Source: CAZQVA01 sp964596685 (lineage in GTDB: Bacteria > Chlamydiota > Chlamydiia > Chlamydiales > VFKH01). From it: 64,000 nucleotides of DNA. A program made the translations under genes and the position numbers. The stretch is taken from positions 1 through 64,000 of the forward strand of contig CAZQVA010000001.1 in NCBI GenBank assembly GCA_964596685.1, given 5' to 3'. Shown piece by piece: positions 53,190-62,073 of this stretch (its first letter is position 1; the number at the start of each line of letters is the position of its first letter). Below the pieces are notes generated by a model, which was given only the letters and a program-made list of their open reading frames with translations, had not been told where the DNA came from and ran no database searches.

Positions 53190-54258
53190 AAAAACCGTCC
53201 ATTGCCAACGATTGCGCCCCTTCTGAATGAGGCCATGATTGAAATTCTTGCTCCACCATTCTAACACCAAACTCTCTTTGAAAGAAAGCAGCTTGCATCT
53301 GGTTTTCCTCTTGAAAGAGACTACATGTTGCATAAACAATAAAGCCTTGTCGTTTAAGATAAAGGAGAGCTTCTTGAAAAACAGCTCTTTGCTGAATGAT
53401 TAGCCGGTTGAGCATCTCTTTTGACCATCTCCATTTTGCATCAGGACTGCGTCGCCATGTACCAGACCCAGTACAGGGTGCATCTACTAACACCCAATCC
53501 ATAGAGTTATACCAGCTATTGTTTCGCCCAAAATGTGCATTAGTAATCCCAGCGCGCTGAAGGCGTTTTGCCGCTTCTTTAAGCACATACGGGCGTGAGT
53601 CGTGAAGAAATAAAGATCCTTGATTTTTCATACGCGCTCCCATAGCCAGGCTTTTACCTCCTGAGCCTGCACAATAATCCAATACGCGGTCAGTGGACTG
53701 AGGACGAACAAGTTCAGCGAGTAACTGGCTACCTTCGTCTTGAATTTCAAAAAGGCCCTCTTTGAATTCCTGCATTCCATGAAGGTTTCGACGCGCCATC
53801 ACATGCAGAGCCGTTGGTGAATATTTTCCTGCCTGTACAGGAAAATGCGCACCTAATTGAGTCAATAGTTGATCGCGCGTAATCTTTAAAGTATTCGCAC
53901 GCAAAGTTGTTGGTGCCCGCTCATACATCGCTAAACAAAGACTTTGAAGTGCCTCATGTGGCATCCACTGCAATAGGTCAAAAGCTTCTTGCGGTAAACT
54001 TGCCTCAAAAGGAACCTGTTGCAGGTCAAGATTATTCCAATTTTCCACAGCTGCTGCGGGCCCCTGATCTTTCAATAATCGTTTGTAACGCATGAGAGCA
54101 TAGAGCGTATCACTAATCCATAAGCGGTCTTTCGAACCGATGGCGTGGTGAGCGCGGAAATAATGCTGTATAAAAAGGTCAAGAGGATGCGCCTGCTGTT
54201 CAAAAGCCTCTAATATTTTGATTAAATGATAATGGCGGAATGATGAAGAAGGTGGCAC
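53164..54258 (-). CDS. RsmB/NOP2-family RNA cytosine-C5 methyltransferase
   Basis: The 364-residue product has an NusB-like N-terminal region (residues about 1-130) and a SAM-methyltransferase domain with VLDYCAGSGGKSLAMGARM, VLVDAPCTGSGTWRRSPD and the catalytic Cys in VYATCSLFQEEN. It methylates rRNA or tRNA cytosines. The position next to ksgA/carboxypeptidase agrees with the Chlamydia 'fmu' gene neighbourhood. The first gene of its minus-strand run; its promoter must lie in the 79-base gap to cdaA. Confidence 0.88.
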   Translation of the reverse strand: MPPSSSFRHYHLIKILEAFEQQAHPLDLFIQHYFRAHHAIGSKDRLWISDTLYALMRYKRLLKDQGPAAAVENWNNLDLQQVPFEASLPQEAFDLLQWMPHEALQSLCLAMYERAPTTLRANTLKITRDQLLTQLGAHFPVQAGKYSPTALHVMARRNLHGMQEFKEGLFEIQDEGSQLLAELVRPQSTDRVLDYCAGSGGKSLAMGARMKNQGSLFLHDSRPYVLKEAAKRLQRAGITNAHFGRNNSWYNSMDWVLVDAPCTGSGTWRRSPDAKWRWSKEMLNRLIIQQRAVFQEALLYLKRQGFIVYATCSLFQEENQMQAAFFQREFGVRMVEQEFQSWPHSEGAQSLAMDGFYGVVFQKE

Positions 54259-54337
54259 AGCAATAATTATCGCATCTTTGCCAAGAAATCACAACAATTC
54301 TTGCACTCTTTAGTCTCTTACTGCATATAATTGGCCC

Positions 54338-55117
54338 ATGTCTTGGATTTTATCAATTGTGGAAATTGCCATCATTGCCATGATGGTAAACTATTTGCTG
54401 GCGTTTTTCTGGAACACACGCGCTATGGATCTAATTTTTGGATTCTTGGCGTTCCTGCTTATTTTTCTTTTTGCCAATTGGTTACATCTACCTGTCCTTC
54501 AAAAGATCATGTTAAACGTGGTCAATGTTCTCGTCTTAGCAATCTTTATTATTTTCCAACCTGAAATACGCATGGCTCTTTCTAAATTGAGCTTAAAGGG
54601 AAAAAAATATAGAGAGCTCAATGAATTAGACAGCTTTATTGAAATGCTATCGATTTCGACTTACCATTTTGCACAGAAACATATTGGCGCTCTCATTGCA
54701 CTGGAAAATCAAGATAGCCTCGATGAATATGCAGGGCATGGTGTGAGCCTTAATGCTAATTTATCATGCGAACTTTTGGAATCCATTTTTGAGACAACAA
54801 CTCCTTTGCACGATGGCGGAGTTATTATTCGCGGAATGTCAATCGCGTATGCAGCTGCCATTTTCCCCCTTGCCGATGATAGCACTCAATTAACGCGCAC
54901 AATGGGAACACGCCATCGAGCTGCACTGGGTTTAAGTCAAAAATGTGATGCTGTCATCATCGTCGTCTCTGAGGAAACTGGGCTCGTTTCAATCGCGCGG
55001 GAAGGCATTTTAACCAAAGGGATCAAACAGGATCGCTTTAAAGCTATCCTCAAAACCCTATTTATTGCAGACAAAGAATCCTCGTTTTTTAAGGTGCGTC
55101 AATGGGCACAAAAGTAG
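54338..55117 (+). CDS. cdaA: Membrane diadenylate cyclase CdaA/DacA
   Basis: The 259-residue product has three N-terminal membrane helices (about 5-85) and a DAC domain with RHR in MGTRHRAALGLSQ and the DGA motif region in TPLHDGGVIIRG, where the Ala is Gly. It makes cyclic di-AMP from ATP. Chlamydial DacA is known to produce c-di-AMP sensed by host STING. It overlaps the YbbR gene by 16 bases, the usual pairing. Confidence 0.94.
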   Translation: MSWILSIVEIAIIAMMVNYLLAFFWNTRAMDLIFGFLAFLLIFLFANWLHLPVLQKIMLNVVNVLVLAIFIIFQPEIRMALSKLSLKGKKYRELNELDSFIEMLSISTYHFAQKHIGALIALENQDSLDEYAGHGVSLNANLSCELLESIFETTTPLHDGGVIIRGMSIAYAAAIFPLADDSTQLTRTMGTRHRAALGLSQKCDAVIIVVSEETGLVSIAREGILTKGIKQDRFKAILKTLFIADKESSFFKVRQWAQK

Positions 55118-55920
55118 CGCCACTGCCAGTGTGGCATCGTTTATGGCATCTTATTATTGATAATTGGCAACGCAAGCTTGTTGCTCTCTTTTCAGCCACC
55201 ATCATTTGGATGCTTGTCAATCACTCCTTAACTGTTGTGCGCACAATTGAAGGTATTCCTGTTAAAGTGATTAATTTGCCTAGTGACAAAACAATCGAGG
55301 GACTTCTTCCATCTGGTTTTTTGAATAAAAAGATGACGCTCACTTTGGGGGGCGATAAAGAAGTCATTGATAATTTAGAACCCAGCGATCTTCTCATCAT
55401 TGTCAATGCTCAAGATAAAGGAGACCAGTGGGTTGCACACGTTACCAAGAAGTCTCTTGTAAGTTTAAATCCTGAAATCGATCTTTCTCATTCTATTTCG
55501 GATGTAGCCCCTAACGAGCTGATTATTCAACTTACCCCTCTTGTCACTTATAAAATTCCTATCTACCTTGTAACGCCGACGGGCAATCCACCCAACGGTT
55601 ATCAGTTCATTGAAATAGCCCCTAAAACCCTATACCAGACAATTTCTGGAGCTGAAAAACCTCTTAAAGCACTTCAAGCAAAGGGCATCAAACTCACCTT
55701 TGATTTGAACAAAGTGTCTCTAGAAGAACTAAACTCCCTACCTGCCGAAGATGACGCAGTAAAATTCTATATCCCTAAGAGCTGGAAATATGTCACGATT
55801 CCTTTCTTGAACAATGCTGTGCAAGAAATCAACGACCCCCAGGCTGCACTTCTGCATATGATGTTTTTAAAACTTCCCGAACCTGATCAAGCTATGGCAC
55901 ATAGCCGGGTACTACAGTAA
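55102..55920 (+). CDS. cdaR: YbbR-domain protein, CdaA regulator-like
   Basis: The 272-residue product has one N-terminal membrane helix (about 28-46, RKLVALFSATIIWMLVNHSL) and extracytoplasmic YbbR repeats (VRTIEGIPVKVINLPSD, KMTLTLGGDKEVIDNLEP). CdaR proteins modulate CdaA activity. It overlaps cdaA, so co-translation and interaction are likely. Confidence 0.85.
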   Translation: MGTKVAPLPVWHRLWHLIIDNWQRKLVALFSATIIWMLVNHSLTVVRTIEGIPVKVINLPSDKTIEGLLPSGFLNKKMTLTLGGDKEVIDNLEPSDLLIIVNAQDKGDQWVAHVTKKSLVSLNPEIDLSHSISDVAPNELIIQLTPLVTYKIPIYLVTPTGNPPNGYQFIEIAPKTLYQTISGAEKPLKALQAKGIKLTFDLNKVSLEELNSLPAEDDAVKFYIPKSWKYVTIPFLNNAVQEINDPQAALLHMMFLKLPEPDQAMAHSRVLQ

Positions 55921-55921
55921 A

Positions 55922-55983
55922 CTTCCTTCGAAATTACCTTTGTTGCTAAAATTGACCATCAAAGATCATTTCGAAAGAAGTCT
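55922..55983. repeat. Short palindromic element, TTCGAAA type
   Basis: AACTTCCTTCGAAATTACCTTTG pairs imperfectly with CAAAGATCATTTCGAAAGAAGTCT (arms described in part: CTTCCTTCGAAAT and ATTTCGAAAGAAG). It fills the gap between cdaR and rsmE. Related half-arms occur at 62735-62752 and 34481-34499. Confidence 0.65.
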
Positions 55984-55987
55984 AGTA

Positions 55988-56689
55988 ATGCCCGCCTACC
56001 GTTTTTTTACCTCAAGTCCTCTTCAACCAAAACAGCCCATTGCAATTGATGAAGAGGAATCTCATCATATCCGCGTCATGCGGCTAAAAGATGGTGATCC
56101 AGTCGAGGTCATCGACGGAATGGGCCGTTGTGCCTGCGGCCCCCTTCTAACAAAGGGTAAAAGGCACTTCCTATATGCAGAAGATGTTGTTTTCAATCCT
56201 CCTGCTCCCCCATTTACCATCTATCAGGCCATCTGTCAAATGCATCACCTAGAATGGGTAGCTGAAAAAGGGGTTGAACTAGGGATGACTCAATTATTAA
56301 TTTTTGCCGCAGAGCACAGTCCAAAAACACTGCTTGCTCCTTCGCAACTTAAACGCCTTAAAACACTCTCAATTGCGGCTCTCAAACAATCAGGTCATCT
56401 TTATTTACCCTGCATTGAAATGATTTCTCCCCTCCTTGAATGGAAAAATCTACCTCCGCATCTTTTTTTTGGCGATTTTGATGCATCCTATGCAGCTATT
56501 TCTGCTTGGAAAGAATGTGCTGGATTTATTACAGGCCCAGAAAGGGGTTTGACGAATGAAGAAAGAGTCCATCTGCGACATCTCCATGCACAGGGCGTAT
56601 GCCTTCACCGCAATACCCTGCGCACAGAGACAGCAAGCATTTGCGCATTAACGTATCATTTTTTTGCGCGTGAGCACAGCGCCCCATAA
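55988..56689 (+). CDS. rsmE: 16S rRNA (uracil1498-N3)-methyltransferase
   Basis: The product is 233 residues from the ATG MPAYRFFTSS. RsmE features are visible: HHIRVMRLKDGDPVEVIDG at the N-terminal PUA-like domain, EKGVELGMTQLLIF, and the SPOUT knot GFITGPERGLTNEE with LRTETASICAL. The upstream in-frame extension runs through a palindromic repeat and is rejected. The 3' end overlaps the convergent membrane-protein gene by 42 bases. Confidence 0.93.
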   Translation: MPAYRFFTSSPLQPKQPIAIDEEESHHIRVMRLKDGDPVEVIDGMGRCACGPLLTKGKRHFLYAEDVVFNPPAPPFTIYQAICQMHHLEWVAEKGVELGMTQLLIFAAEHSPKTLLAPSQLKRLKTLSIAALKQSGHLYLPCIEMISPLLEWKNLPPHLFFGDFDASYAAISAWKECAGFITGPERGLTNEERVHLRHLHAQGVCLHRNTLRTETASICALTYHFFAREHSAP

Positions 56690-56977
56690 GGCAATAGCTA
56701 GGGCAGAAAACGCCAAAAATCCAGCAGGCATCCAGTGGCCTGTTTTCCAGACGCGAAAAAGAAAAAATGCGCCCAAAAGGATCATCAAGTAGGTCGCAGC
56801 TAAAGCAGCTCCCTTGCGTTGCATCAACACAAGAACTCCACTGATAACCACAAGAAGAGCAGATAAAGAGGCAGCAATCAATGATACGGTGCTATGCGCA
56901 ACCAGATAGCCTAAAAGACCTCCTGAAAGCAATAAGATGCTAAAGGCAAAGAGCACAAGAGCAAAAGGTTTATACAT
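56648..56977 (-). CDS. TMEM14/UPF0136-like small membrane protein
   Basis: The 109-residue product has four membrane helices separated by short loops and ends in RKKMIR. The pattern GYLVAHSTVSLIAASLSA and RVWKTGHWMPAGFLAFSALA matches the TMEM14 family, known from mitochondria, plastids (FAX proteins linked to fatty acid export) and some bacteria. The assignment is by motif memory. No ribosome-binding site is obvious; AGAGTT lies close to the ATG. Confidence 0.6.
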   Translation of the reverse strand: MYKPFALVLFAFSILLLSGGLLGYLVAHSTVSLIAASLSALLVVISGVLVLMQRKGAALAATYLMILLGAFFLFRVWKTGHWMPAGFLAFSALAIALWGAVLTRKKMIR

Positions 56978-57142
56978 TTAATAACTCTCCAAAAAAAAGG
57001 TTCACGAAAGTATACCCATACTACCTGAAGAAATGGTATATCATGCACTTTTTTTACTTTGTGCTTTACTAAAAATGATGCTATATTGGAAAAATAGTTC
57101 ACAAGGCCCACTTGAAGGCCCTAAGCTAAAAGGCACGACTGG

Positions 57143-59512
57143 ATGAAATCTCCCATCCCCTACATTGTTCTGTATTGCGTGTTACCCCTGGCGCTACTTG
57201 CTCAAAACACTTCAACAGCACCAACCTCTCAAAATTTACCTGCACAGGCAGCTCCTTCAACACAAATGAGTAGTGTTGAACAGAATAAAGGGTATTTGAT
57301 CAATTTCACCAATGTAAGCCTACTTGAATACATTCGTTTTGTCGGAAGAATTTCCAATCAAAACTTTCTCTTTCAGGAAGCTGAACTGATCCCCTACAAC
57401 GTCACTATTGTCTCAGAGGAACCTACCTCTTTAGAAGACATTATGGCGACCCTTTTGCAAGTCCTAAGAATGTATGGTTTTACATTAGTCGAGCAAGGCA
57501 ATGAGGTCTTAATTACCCGCAATCCTGATGTGAATCGCATAGGACAGATCGTCACCAACCAAAATCCAGGGGGACAGGGCCCCATTATCACGCGCGTAAT
57601 TGCTTTAACCTATATCTCTCCTGAAAAAGCAAAATCCCTTATTCAGCCTCTACTATCTAGTCAAGCCCTTGTACAAGCTGTTCCTGAAACGAATCACCTT
57701 ATTCTTACTGATTTAAATGCAAACGTTGAAAAGGTTCAAACATTGCTCAAGAGCATTGATTCGCCTAATTCTTCTATTGAAATTGCTTACTTTATTCCCC
57801 AAAACACTGCTTCCAGTGCTATACAGCCCATTGCACAAAATATTCTTGCCCCAATTGCTGCAGACACCAATACAAAGTTTACCATTGTAGAACAACCGGC
57901 AACTAATACCATTTTCATCATCTCTTCTGCAGACCTTATCCATAGAGCACTTGAACTACTGCAAACTTTAGATCGCCCTGGATATGGTCTAGATGCGGCC
58001 GGAGGCTCTGTTGCTGTTGTTACTTACAATGCGCGCTATGCCTCGCCAACAGCCTTGATACCACTTGCAGAGCGTATTCTTTCTCCAATTGCCGCTTCAG
58101 AAAATGTCCCTTTCACGATGGTGCAACAAGCCTCTACCCGTTTAATCTTTATCACCTCCACTCCAAGCTTTAATAAGCGCGCGCTGGAAGTGCTTAATGT
58201 ATTAGACCAACCAGAAGTCATTGCAGACACGGCATTTGGGCATGATTTACCCTCTTCCTCCATGGAAAATACCAATTTTTACGTCTATAAATTACAGTAC
58301 CAAAACGGCCGAGATATCAAAGAGCAGTTACATTCCATTGGATCTAATGGTTCAGGGGATAGTGGAGGAATCGCTCAAGTCGTATTTAATGCGGATCTGC
58401 TGGCGACTGTTCAAAATGCTGTTTGGATACAATCCACAAACTCACTTCTCTTTTTTGGACCTGAAACAGCCCTCGCAAAAATACGCGCCTTGATGCCTCA
58501 AATTGACATCATGTGCCGCCAGGTATACATCGAAGTATTGGTGATAGAAACCTCCTTAGCCAACTCCCTCGATTTCGGCGTGCAATGGGGCTTTCAAGCA
58601 ACTAGCAGCAATGGTTTTAATGTCAGTACGGGGCTTTTTGCCCCTCCAACACTCGTGCCCAACGGCACGGCGGTTCTCAATACGTTCCTTCCTCAATTCC
58701 AAACACCTCCCACAGTAGGAACTACAACTTCTCCCGACCTTCCCATGGGGGCTGGATTTAACTTGGGAAGTGTAGGCAAATTTATTACTCACGGTGGGCG
58801 CCTATTTGGATCTATTGGAGCCTTACTGACCGCTCTACAAGCAGAAGTAAACACTAAAGTGATCATGAATCCCAAGATCATTGCTCAAGATAACTCAACG
58901 GCAAAGGTGTTCATCGGTCAAAATATCCCCTACACGACAACAAACGTTTCGATTCAGGCAGCCAATACAAGTACTGGTTTTACGCTAGATTATCGCGATG
59001 TCGGCGTCTCTTTACAGGTCACACCAACATTGGGCATGAGCGATATGGTCAACCTGCAACTCGAACAGCTCATCACATTCGTCAGTAGCACACAAACAAT
59101 CAACGGATACCCTGTTCCGACAACAGCAAAATTGGAAACTACGACACAGGTTAACGTACCCGATGGCTACTTTCTCGTTATCAGCGGGATGATTCGCAAC
59201 GAAAGAATTTATGCCAAAAGCGGCATTCCTTGTCTCGGGTGGATGCCATGCATTGGTGCCGCCTTTAGCGAACAAGTCAACCATAATACGAAAACAAATA
59301 CGATTATCTTCCTCCATCCCCGCCTGATCGATACACCTTCTCGCATGAGCTGCATTACTGATCAGGAAGGCACTGAGTTCAACTGGAATTCGCGACCCGA
59401 AACCTGCTGGCCCTATCATCCGCCTAATAATCCTTACTTTAAGGATTTTAGTCCTGTATGCCCAAATGGAGGACCCCAAGGATGTGAACCTCCATGCTAT
59501 ACCTTCCATTAA
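57143..59512 (+). CDS. gspD: Type II secretion secretin GspD
   Basis: The 789-residue product has a signal peptide (to about LLAQ), a short low-complexity linker and three or more N-domains (NKGYLINFTNVSLLEYIRFV, ALTYISPEKAKSLIQPLL, VTYNARYASPTALIPLAER). The C-terminal secretin domain contains VYIEVLVIETSLANSLDFG, ALQAEVNTKVIMNPKIIAQD and VPDGYFLVISGMIRNE. It forms the outer-membrane ring of the general secretion pathway. A Cys-rich tail after the secretin domain is unusual and may be crosslinked in the envelope. The next gene is a TPR lipoprotein that could assist it. Other gsp genes are not in the window. Confidence 0.92.
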   Translation: MKSPIPYIVLYCVLPLALLAQNTSTAPTSQNLPAQAAPSTQMSSVEQNKGYLINFTNVSLLEYIRFVGRISNQNFLFQEAELIPYNVTIVSEEPTSLEDIMATLLQVLRMYGFTLVEQGNEVLITRNPDVNRIGQIVTNQNPGGQGPIITRVIALTYISPEKAKSLIQPLLSSQALVQAVPETNHLILTDLNANVEKVQTLLKSIDSPNSSIEIAYFIPQNTASSAIQPIAQNILAPIAADTNTKFTIVEQPATNTIFIISSADLIHRALELLQTLDRPGYGLDAAGGSVAVVTYNARYASPTALIPLAERILSPIAASENVPFTMVQQASTRLIFITSTPSFNKRALEVLNVLDQPEVIADTAFGHDLPSSSMENTNFYVYKLQYQNGRDIKEQLHSIGSNGSGDSGGIAQVVFNADLLATVQNAVWIQSTNSLLFFGPETALAKIRALMPQIDIMCRQVYIEVLVIETSLANSLDFGVQWGFQATSSNGFNVSTGLFAPPTLVPNGTAVLNTFLPQFQTPPTVGTTTSPDLPMGAGFNLGSVGKFITHGGRLFGSIGALLTALQAEVNTKVIMNPKIIAQDNSTAKVFIGQNIPYTTTNVSIQAANTSTGFTLDYRDVGVSLQVTPTLGMSDMVNLQLEQLITFVSSTQTINGYPVPTTAKLETTTQVNVPDGYFLVISGMIRNERIYAKSGIPCLGWMPCIGAAFSEQVNHNTKTNTIIFLHPRLIDTPSRMSCITDQEGTEFNWNSRPETCWPYHPPNNPYFKDFSPVCPNGGPQGCEPPCYTFH

Positions 59513-59527
59513 ACTTCTTACGCCGTT

Positions 59528-59599
59528 ATTTTTTGCTGGCTCGATCGCGGGAGCTTTTTCTTCGGCCTAAAACCAATTCTTCAGGTGAAATGGGTATAA
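59528..59599 (+). repeat. Half-copy of palindrome family P1
   Basis: About 70 bases match the arms of 19258-19421 (CTCGATCGCGGGAGCTTTTT and CTTCGGCCTAAAACCAATTC are nearly identical). The outer end ATGGGTATA forms the start of the following lipoprotein gene, exactly as in the DivIC-like gene. The partner arm is missing. Confidence 0.8.
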
Positions 59600-60579
59600 C
59601 ATCGAAGTGGGGTTTAGAAAACAACCTATTGAAAAAGTCTCTGCACTTTTTTGTAATCGCCACTCTATTACTTGCTTTTTGTAATAGCTGCACTCCCGGC
59701 CCAGCTATCTGTCGCAAACCACACCTTAATCCTGAGTGCTATCAAGGCCCGATGCCATTTTCTCGCTCCCCTTTTCCTCCGTTTTCTCCTGAAGAGCGCA
59801 AAGAGGAATGGGCCAAGGAACTCATTATCGGAGAGCATTTTGCGGCATCTTGCGACTATTACAGGGCATTAACTGCATTTAAACGCGCCTTAATCCTTAT
59901 GCCTTGTGACTCTTCGCGCCGTTTACAAGCCGAATATGAGGAAATTTTATGCTACTATTTGGCAGAGAAGTACGCCGATGTCATCGATACATTTAATAAA
60001 AGTCATCTCAGTAGTGTAACTATGGAATTTTGCGCCTTTCGGGACATGCTGATTCTTTTATTTGAAAGTTCTTTACGCCTCAATGACAAGATGACTAGTT
60101 GCGCAATCCGTCAATTCATTGCTGAGAAAGATCCTAAGCTTGCCGAAAAATTAGGTATTGCAGAAAAGATTATTGTAGGGGATTTACAGGAGGCAAGCCA
60201 CATGCCAGGTGCCCCACCTTACTTTGCGTGTTTGGCTGAAGAGTTTCAAAAAAAACACAAGTCGATCCAGACCGCCCAAACTCTTAGTATGGTACTTCCC
60301 GGCGCAGGATTTTGGTATGCTGGTCAACCCAACGCTGCTATCACGGCATTTATCCTAAATGGCTTATTTATCGCCGCAGCTTATCAGTGTTTTAATAGGG
60401 GATACACAGCAGCAGGAGTAATCTTAACGAGTTTAGAAATTGGCTGGTATACTGGAGGGATTCATGGAGCTGGTCAAGCAGCTTCGGATTACAATCAAGC
60501 ACTATATCAGAAATATGCTGGGAAAGCGATGCAGCAAGGATGTATGTACCCGTTATTCCTCATGCATTACACTTTTTAA
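59590..60579 (+). CDS. TPR-containing lipoprotein downstream of GspD
   Basis: The product is 329 residues from the ATG in the repeat end (MGITSKWGLENNLLKKSLHF). A lipobox (LLAFCNSC) follows a hydrophobic stretch. Residues about 75-180 are TPR-like (ASCDYYRALTAFKRALILMP). The C-terminal 90 residues contain hydrophobic Gly-rich segments (SMVLPGAGFWYAGQPNAAIT and GYTAAGVILTSLEIGWYTGG) seen in small membrane modules. The open frame upstream lies in the repeat and in the gspD end. It could act as an assembly factor for the secretin, which is inference from position. Confidence 0.7.
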   Translation: MGITSKWGLENNLLKKSLHFFVIATLLLAFCNSCTPGPAICRKPHLNPECYQGPMPFSRSPFPPFSPEERKEEWAKELIIGEHFAASCDYYRALTAFKRALILMPCDSSRRLQAEYEEILCYYLAEKYADVIDTFNKSHLSSVTMEFCAFRDMLILLFESSLRLNDKMTSCAIRQFIAEKDPKLAEKLGIAEKIIVGDLQEASHMPGAPPYFACLAEEFQKKHKSIQTAQTLSMVLPGAGFWYAGQPNAAITAFILNGLFIAAAYQCFNRGYTAAGVILTSLEIGWYTGGIHGAGQAASDYNQALYQKYAGKAMQQGCMYPLFLMHYTF

Positions 60580-60602
60580 TGAAATGAGAATGCCTTAAAA
60601 AG

Positions 60603-60629
60603 GTGAGTCCGATTTAAAACCGAACTCAC
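60603..60629. repeat. Compact P3-type hairpin between convergent genes
   Basis: GTGAGTCCGATTT and AAACCGAACTCAC form a 27-base hairpin with one base in the loop. It lies between the lipoprotein gene and yajC. There is no T-run, so termination would be Rho-dependent or by another process. Confidence 0.7.
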
Positions 60630-60645
60630 ACACAATGAAAGAGCT

Positions 60646-61074
60646 TTACTCTTTGGATGTTGGTAGCGTTTGAATCTTATCGCTGCCGTCTTCCTTTTCC
60701 GCCTTTTTTCTCTCTTCATCTGTAGCTGGATGCACTTCACTAATTGCCGCTTTTAACACTTCAATCTTAGAGCCATCATACATCTTTAAAATAACAGTAG
60801 GAGAGTCAGCTGAAACACGCACAATCGTTCCTACAATGCCCATAGCAGTCACGCGATCGCCTTTGGACATTTGACTGCGCATCGATTCCATTGTTTTTCT
60901 GCGCTTTTGTTCGGGGCGCCAGAAAATAAAATAGAAAAAAAGAATTGCAATGACAATCATCATTACTGTCTGCCAGTAGTTACCCTGTTCAGCAACAACT
61001 ACTTGCTCTTCTTCCTGAGCCCACAATGCGGCTGTAGAAAGAAAGGTCATCGCTAGCAAATGCCATTTTTTCAT
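60646..61074 (-). CDS. yajC: Sec translocon accessory subunit YajC
   Basis: The 142-residue product has a signal-like start, one membrane helix (about 35-52, MMIVIAILFFYFIFWRPEQK) followed by the YajC signature RPEQKRRKTMESMRSQMSKGD and VTAMGIVGTIVRV. It binds SecDF. An N-terminal cleavable signal before the membrane helix (to LWAQ) is unusual for YajC but seen in Chlamydiae-type proteins. The C-terminal tail is charged. Confidence 0.9.
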   Translation of the reverse strand: MKKWHLLAMTFLSTAALWAQEEEQVVVAEQGNYWQTVMMIVIAILFFYFIFWRPEQKRRKTMESMRSQMSKGDRVTAMGIVGTIVRVSADSPTVILKMYDGSKIEVLKAAISEVHPATDEERKKAEKEDGSDKIQTLPTSKE

Positions 61075-61119
61075 TATTTTTACCTCAATTTAATAATCAT
61101 GTAGTTTTATAAAAGGCTC

Positions 61120-62073
61120 TTACACTTCATTCCAGTGCAGGGGAATTATTTTTGCAATATCACGCATACCCTGCTGCAACATAAACACTCGATCAACACC
61201 TACAGCAACCCCACAACAATCAGGGATTCCTTTTTCTAATGCAACAAGAAAATAATTATCGATAGGAAGCGGTTGTTTGCCCATTTTCTGTCGCTCAAGA
61301 TTCGTCTCTATAAAGCGCTCGTGTAATTCGAGGGAGCTTCCTGATTCATGGTATCCATTAGCCAACTCCACACCCTTATAAAAAACTTCAAAACGTTCAG
61401 CAATAGCGAACTCCTCTTCAAGAGCTATTTTAGCTAAAGCAGCTTGAGATGCTGGAAAATGGGTAAGTACAACACATTCTATTTTTTCAAGAGCTGGCTG
61501 CACGACAAGGGCCAAAATTAAATTCAATAACGCATCGCGCCCTTCATGCACAATCGTTGGATACGCTATAATCCCTTTCTTCTGAATCAGGGCGAGCAAG
61601 TCTCCATCTGATGCATGTGCAATATCAATGCCTGCATAGGTGTGGAATGCCTCGCGATAGGTCATTTGCGTAACAGTAATATTCCCTAAAAAATAACGAA
61701 TGAACTGGACAGTTTCATCGATCATTTCTTTAAAAGAAAAGCCAATGCGATACCATTCCGCCATTGTAAATTCAGGTTGATGCACAAAGGAACTTTCCTC
61801 ATCGCGGAAAACATGCCCTAAAAAATATATATCGCCAACGCCCTCACTTAAAAGACGCTTCATGGCATATTCTGGAGAAGTGTGAAGAAAGGCAGTCTTC
61901 CCCATGCATCGAACTGTAATTGGGTCGATGTGCAAATCAACAGGGGCACCTCGACTCAATGCTAGAGGGTCGACTTCAAAAATACCCCGTTGTTCAAAAA
62001 ATGCGCGTGCCTTTCTTAAGAGATGCGCGCGCTGTACGATCAGATCTCGCTTATTTATTGACGCGTCCAACAT
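61120..62073 (-). CDS. epmA: EF-P--lysine lysyltransferase (EpmA-like)
   Basis: The product is 317 residues from the start MLDASINKRD; two earlier ATGs (62079 and 62118) would lengthen the overlap with efp. It is a truncated class II LysRS core with motif 2 FLGHVFRDEESSFVHQPEFT and motif 3 GVAVGVDRVFML, without an anticodon-binding domain. It lysylates the conserved lysine of EF-P. The overlap with efp gives direct functional support. EpmB (the lysine aminomutase) is not in the window. Confidence 0.92.
   Translation of the reverse strand: MLDASINKRDLIVQRAHLLRKARAFFEQRGIFEVDPLALSRGAPVDLHIDPITVRCMGKTAFLHTSPEYAMKRLLSEGVGDIYFLGHVFRDEESSFVHQPEFTMAEWYRIGFSFKEMIDETVQFIRYFLGNITVTQMTYREAFHTYAGIDIAHASDGDLLALIQKKGIIAYPTIVHEGRDALLNLILALVVQPALEKIECVVLTHFPASQAALAKIALEEEFAIAERFEVFYKGVELANGYHESGSSLELHERFIETNLERQKMGKQPLPIDNYFLVALEKGIPDCCGVAVGVDRVFMLQQGMRDIAKIIPLHWNEV

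Noticed and set aside
59494..59589. 32-codon N-terminal extension of the TPR lipoprotein
   Set aside because: It overlaps the gspD end and the P1 repeat; the lipoprotein signal makes sense only from the later ATG.
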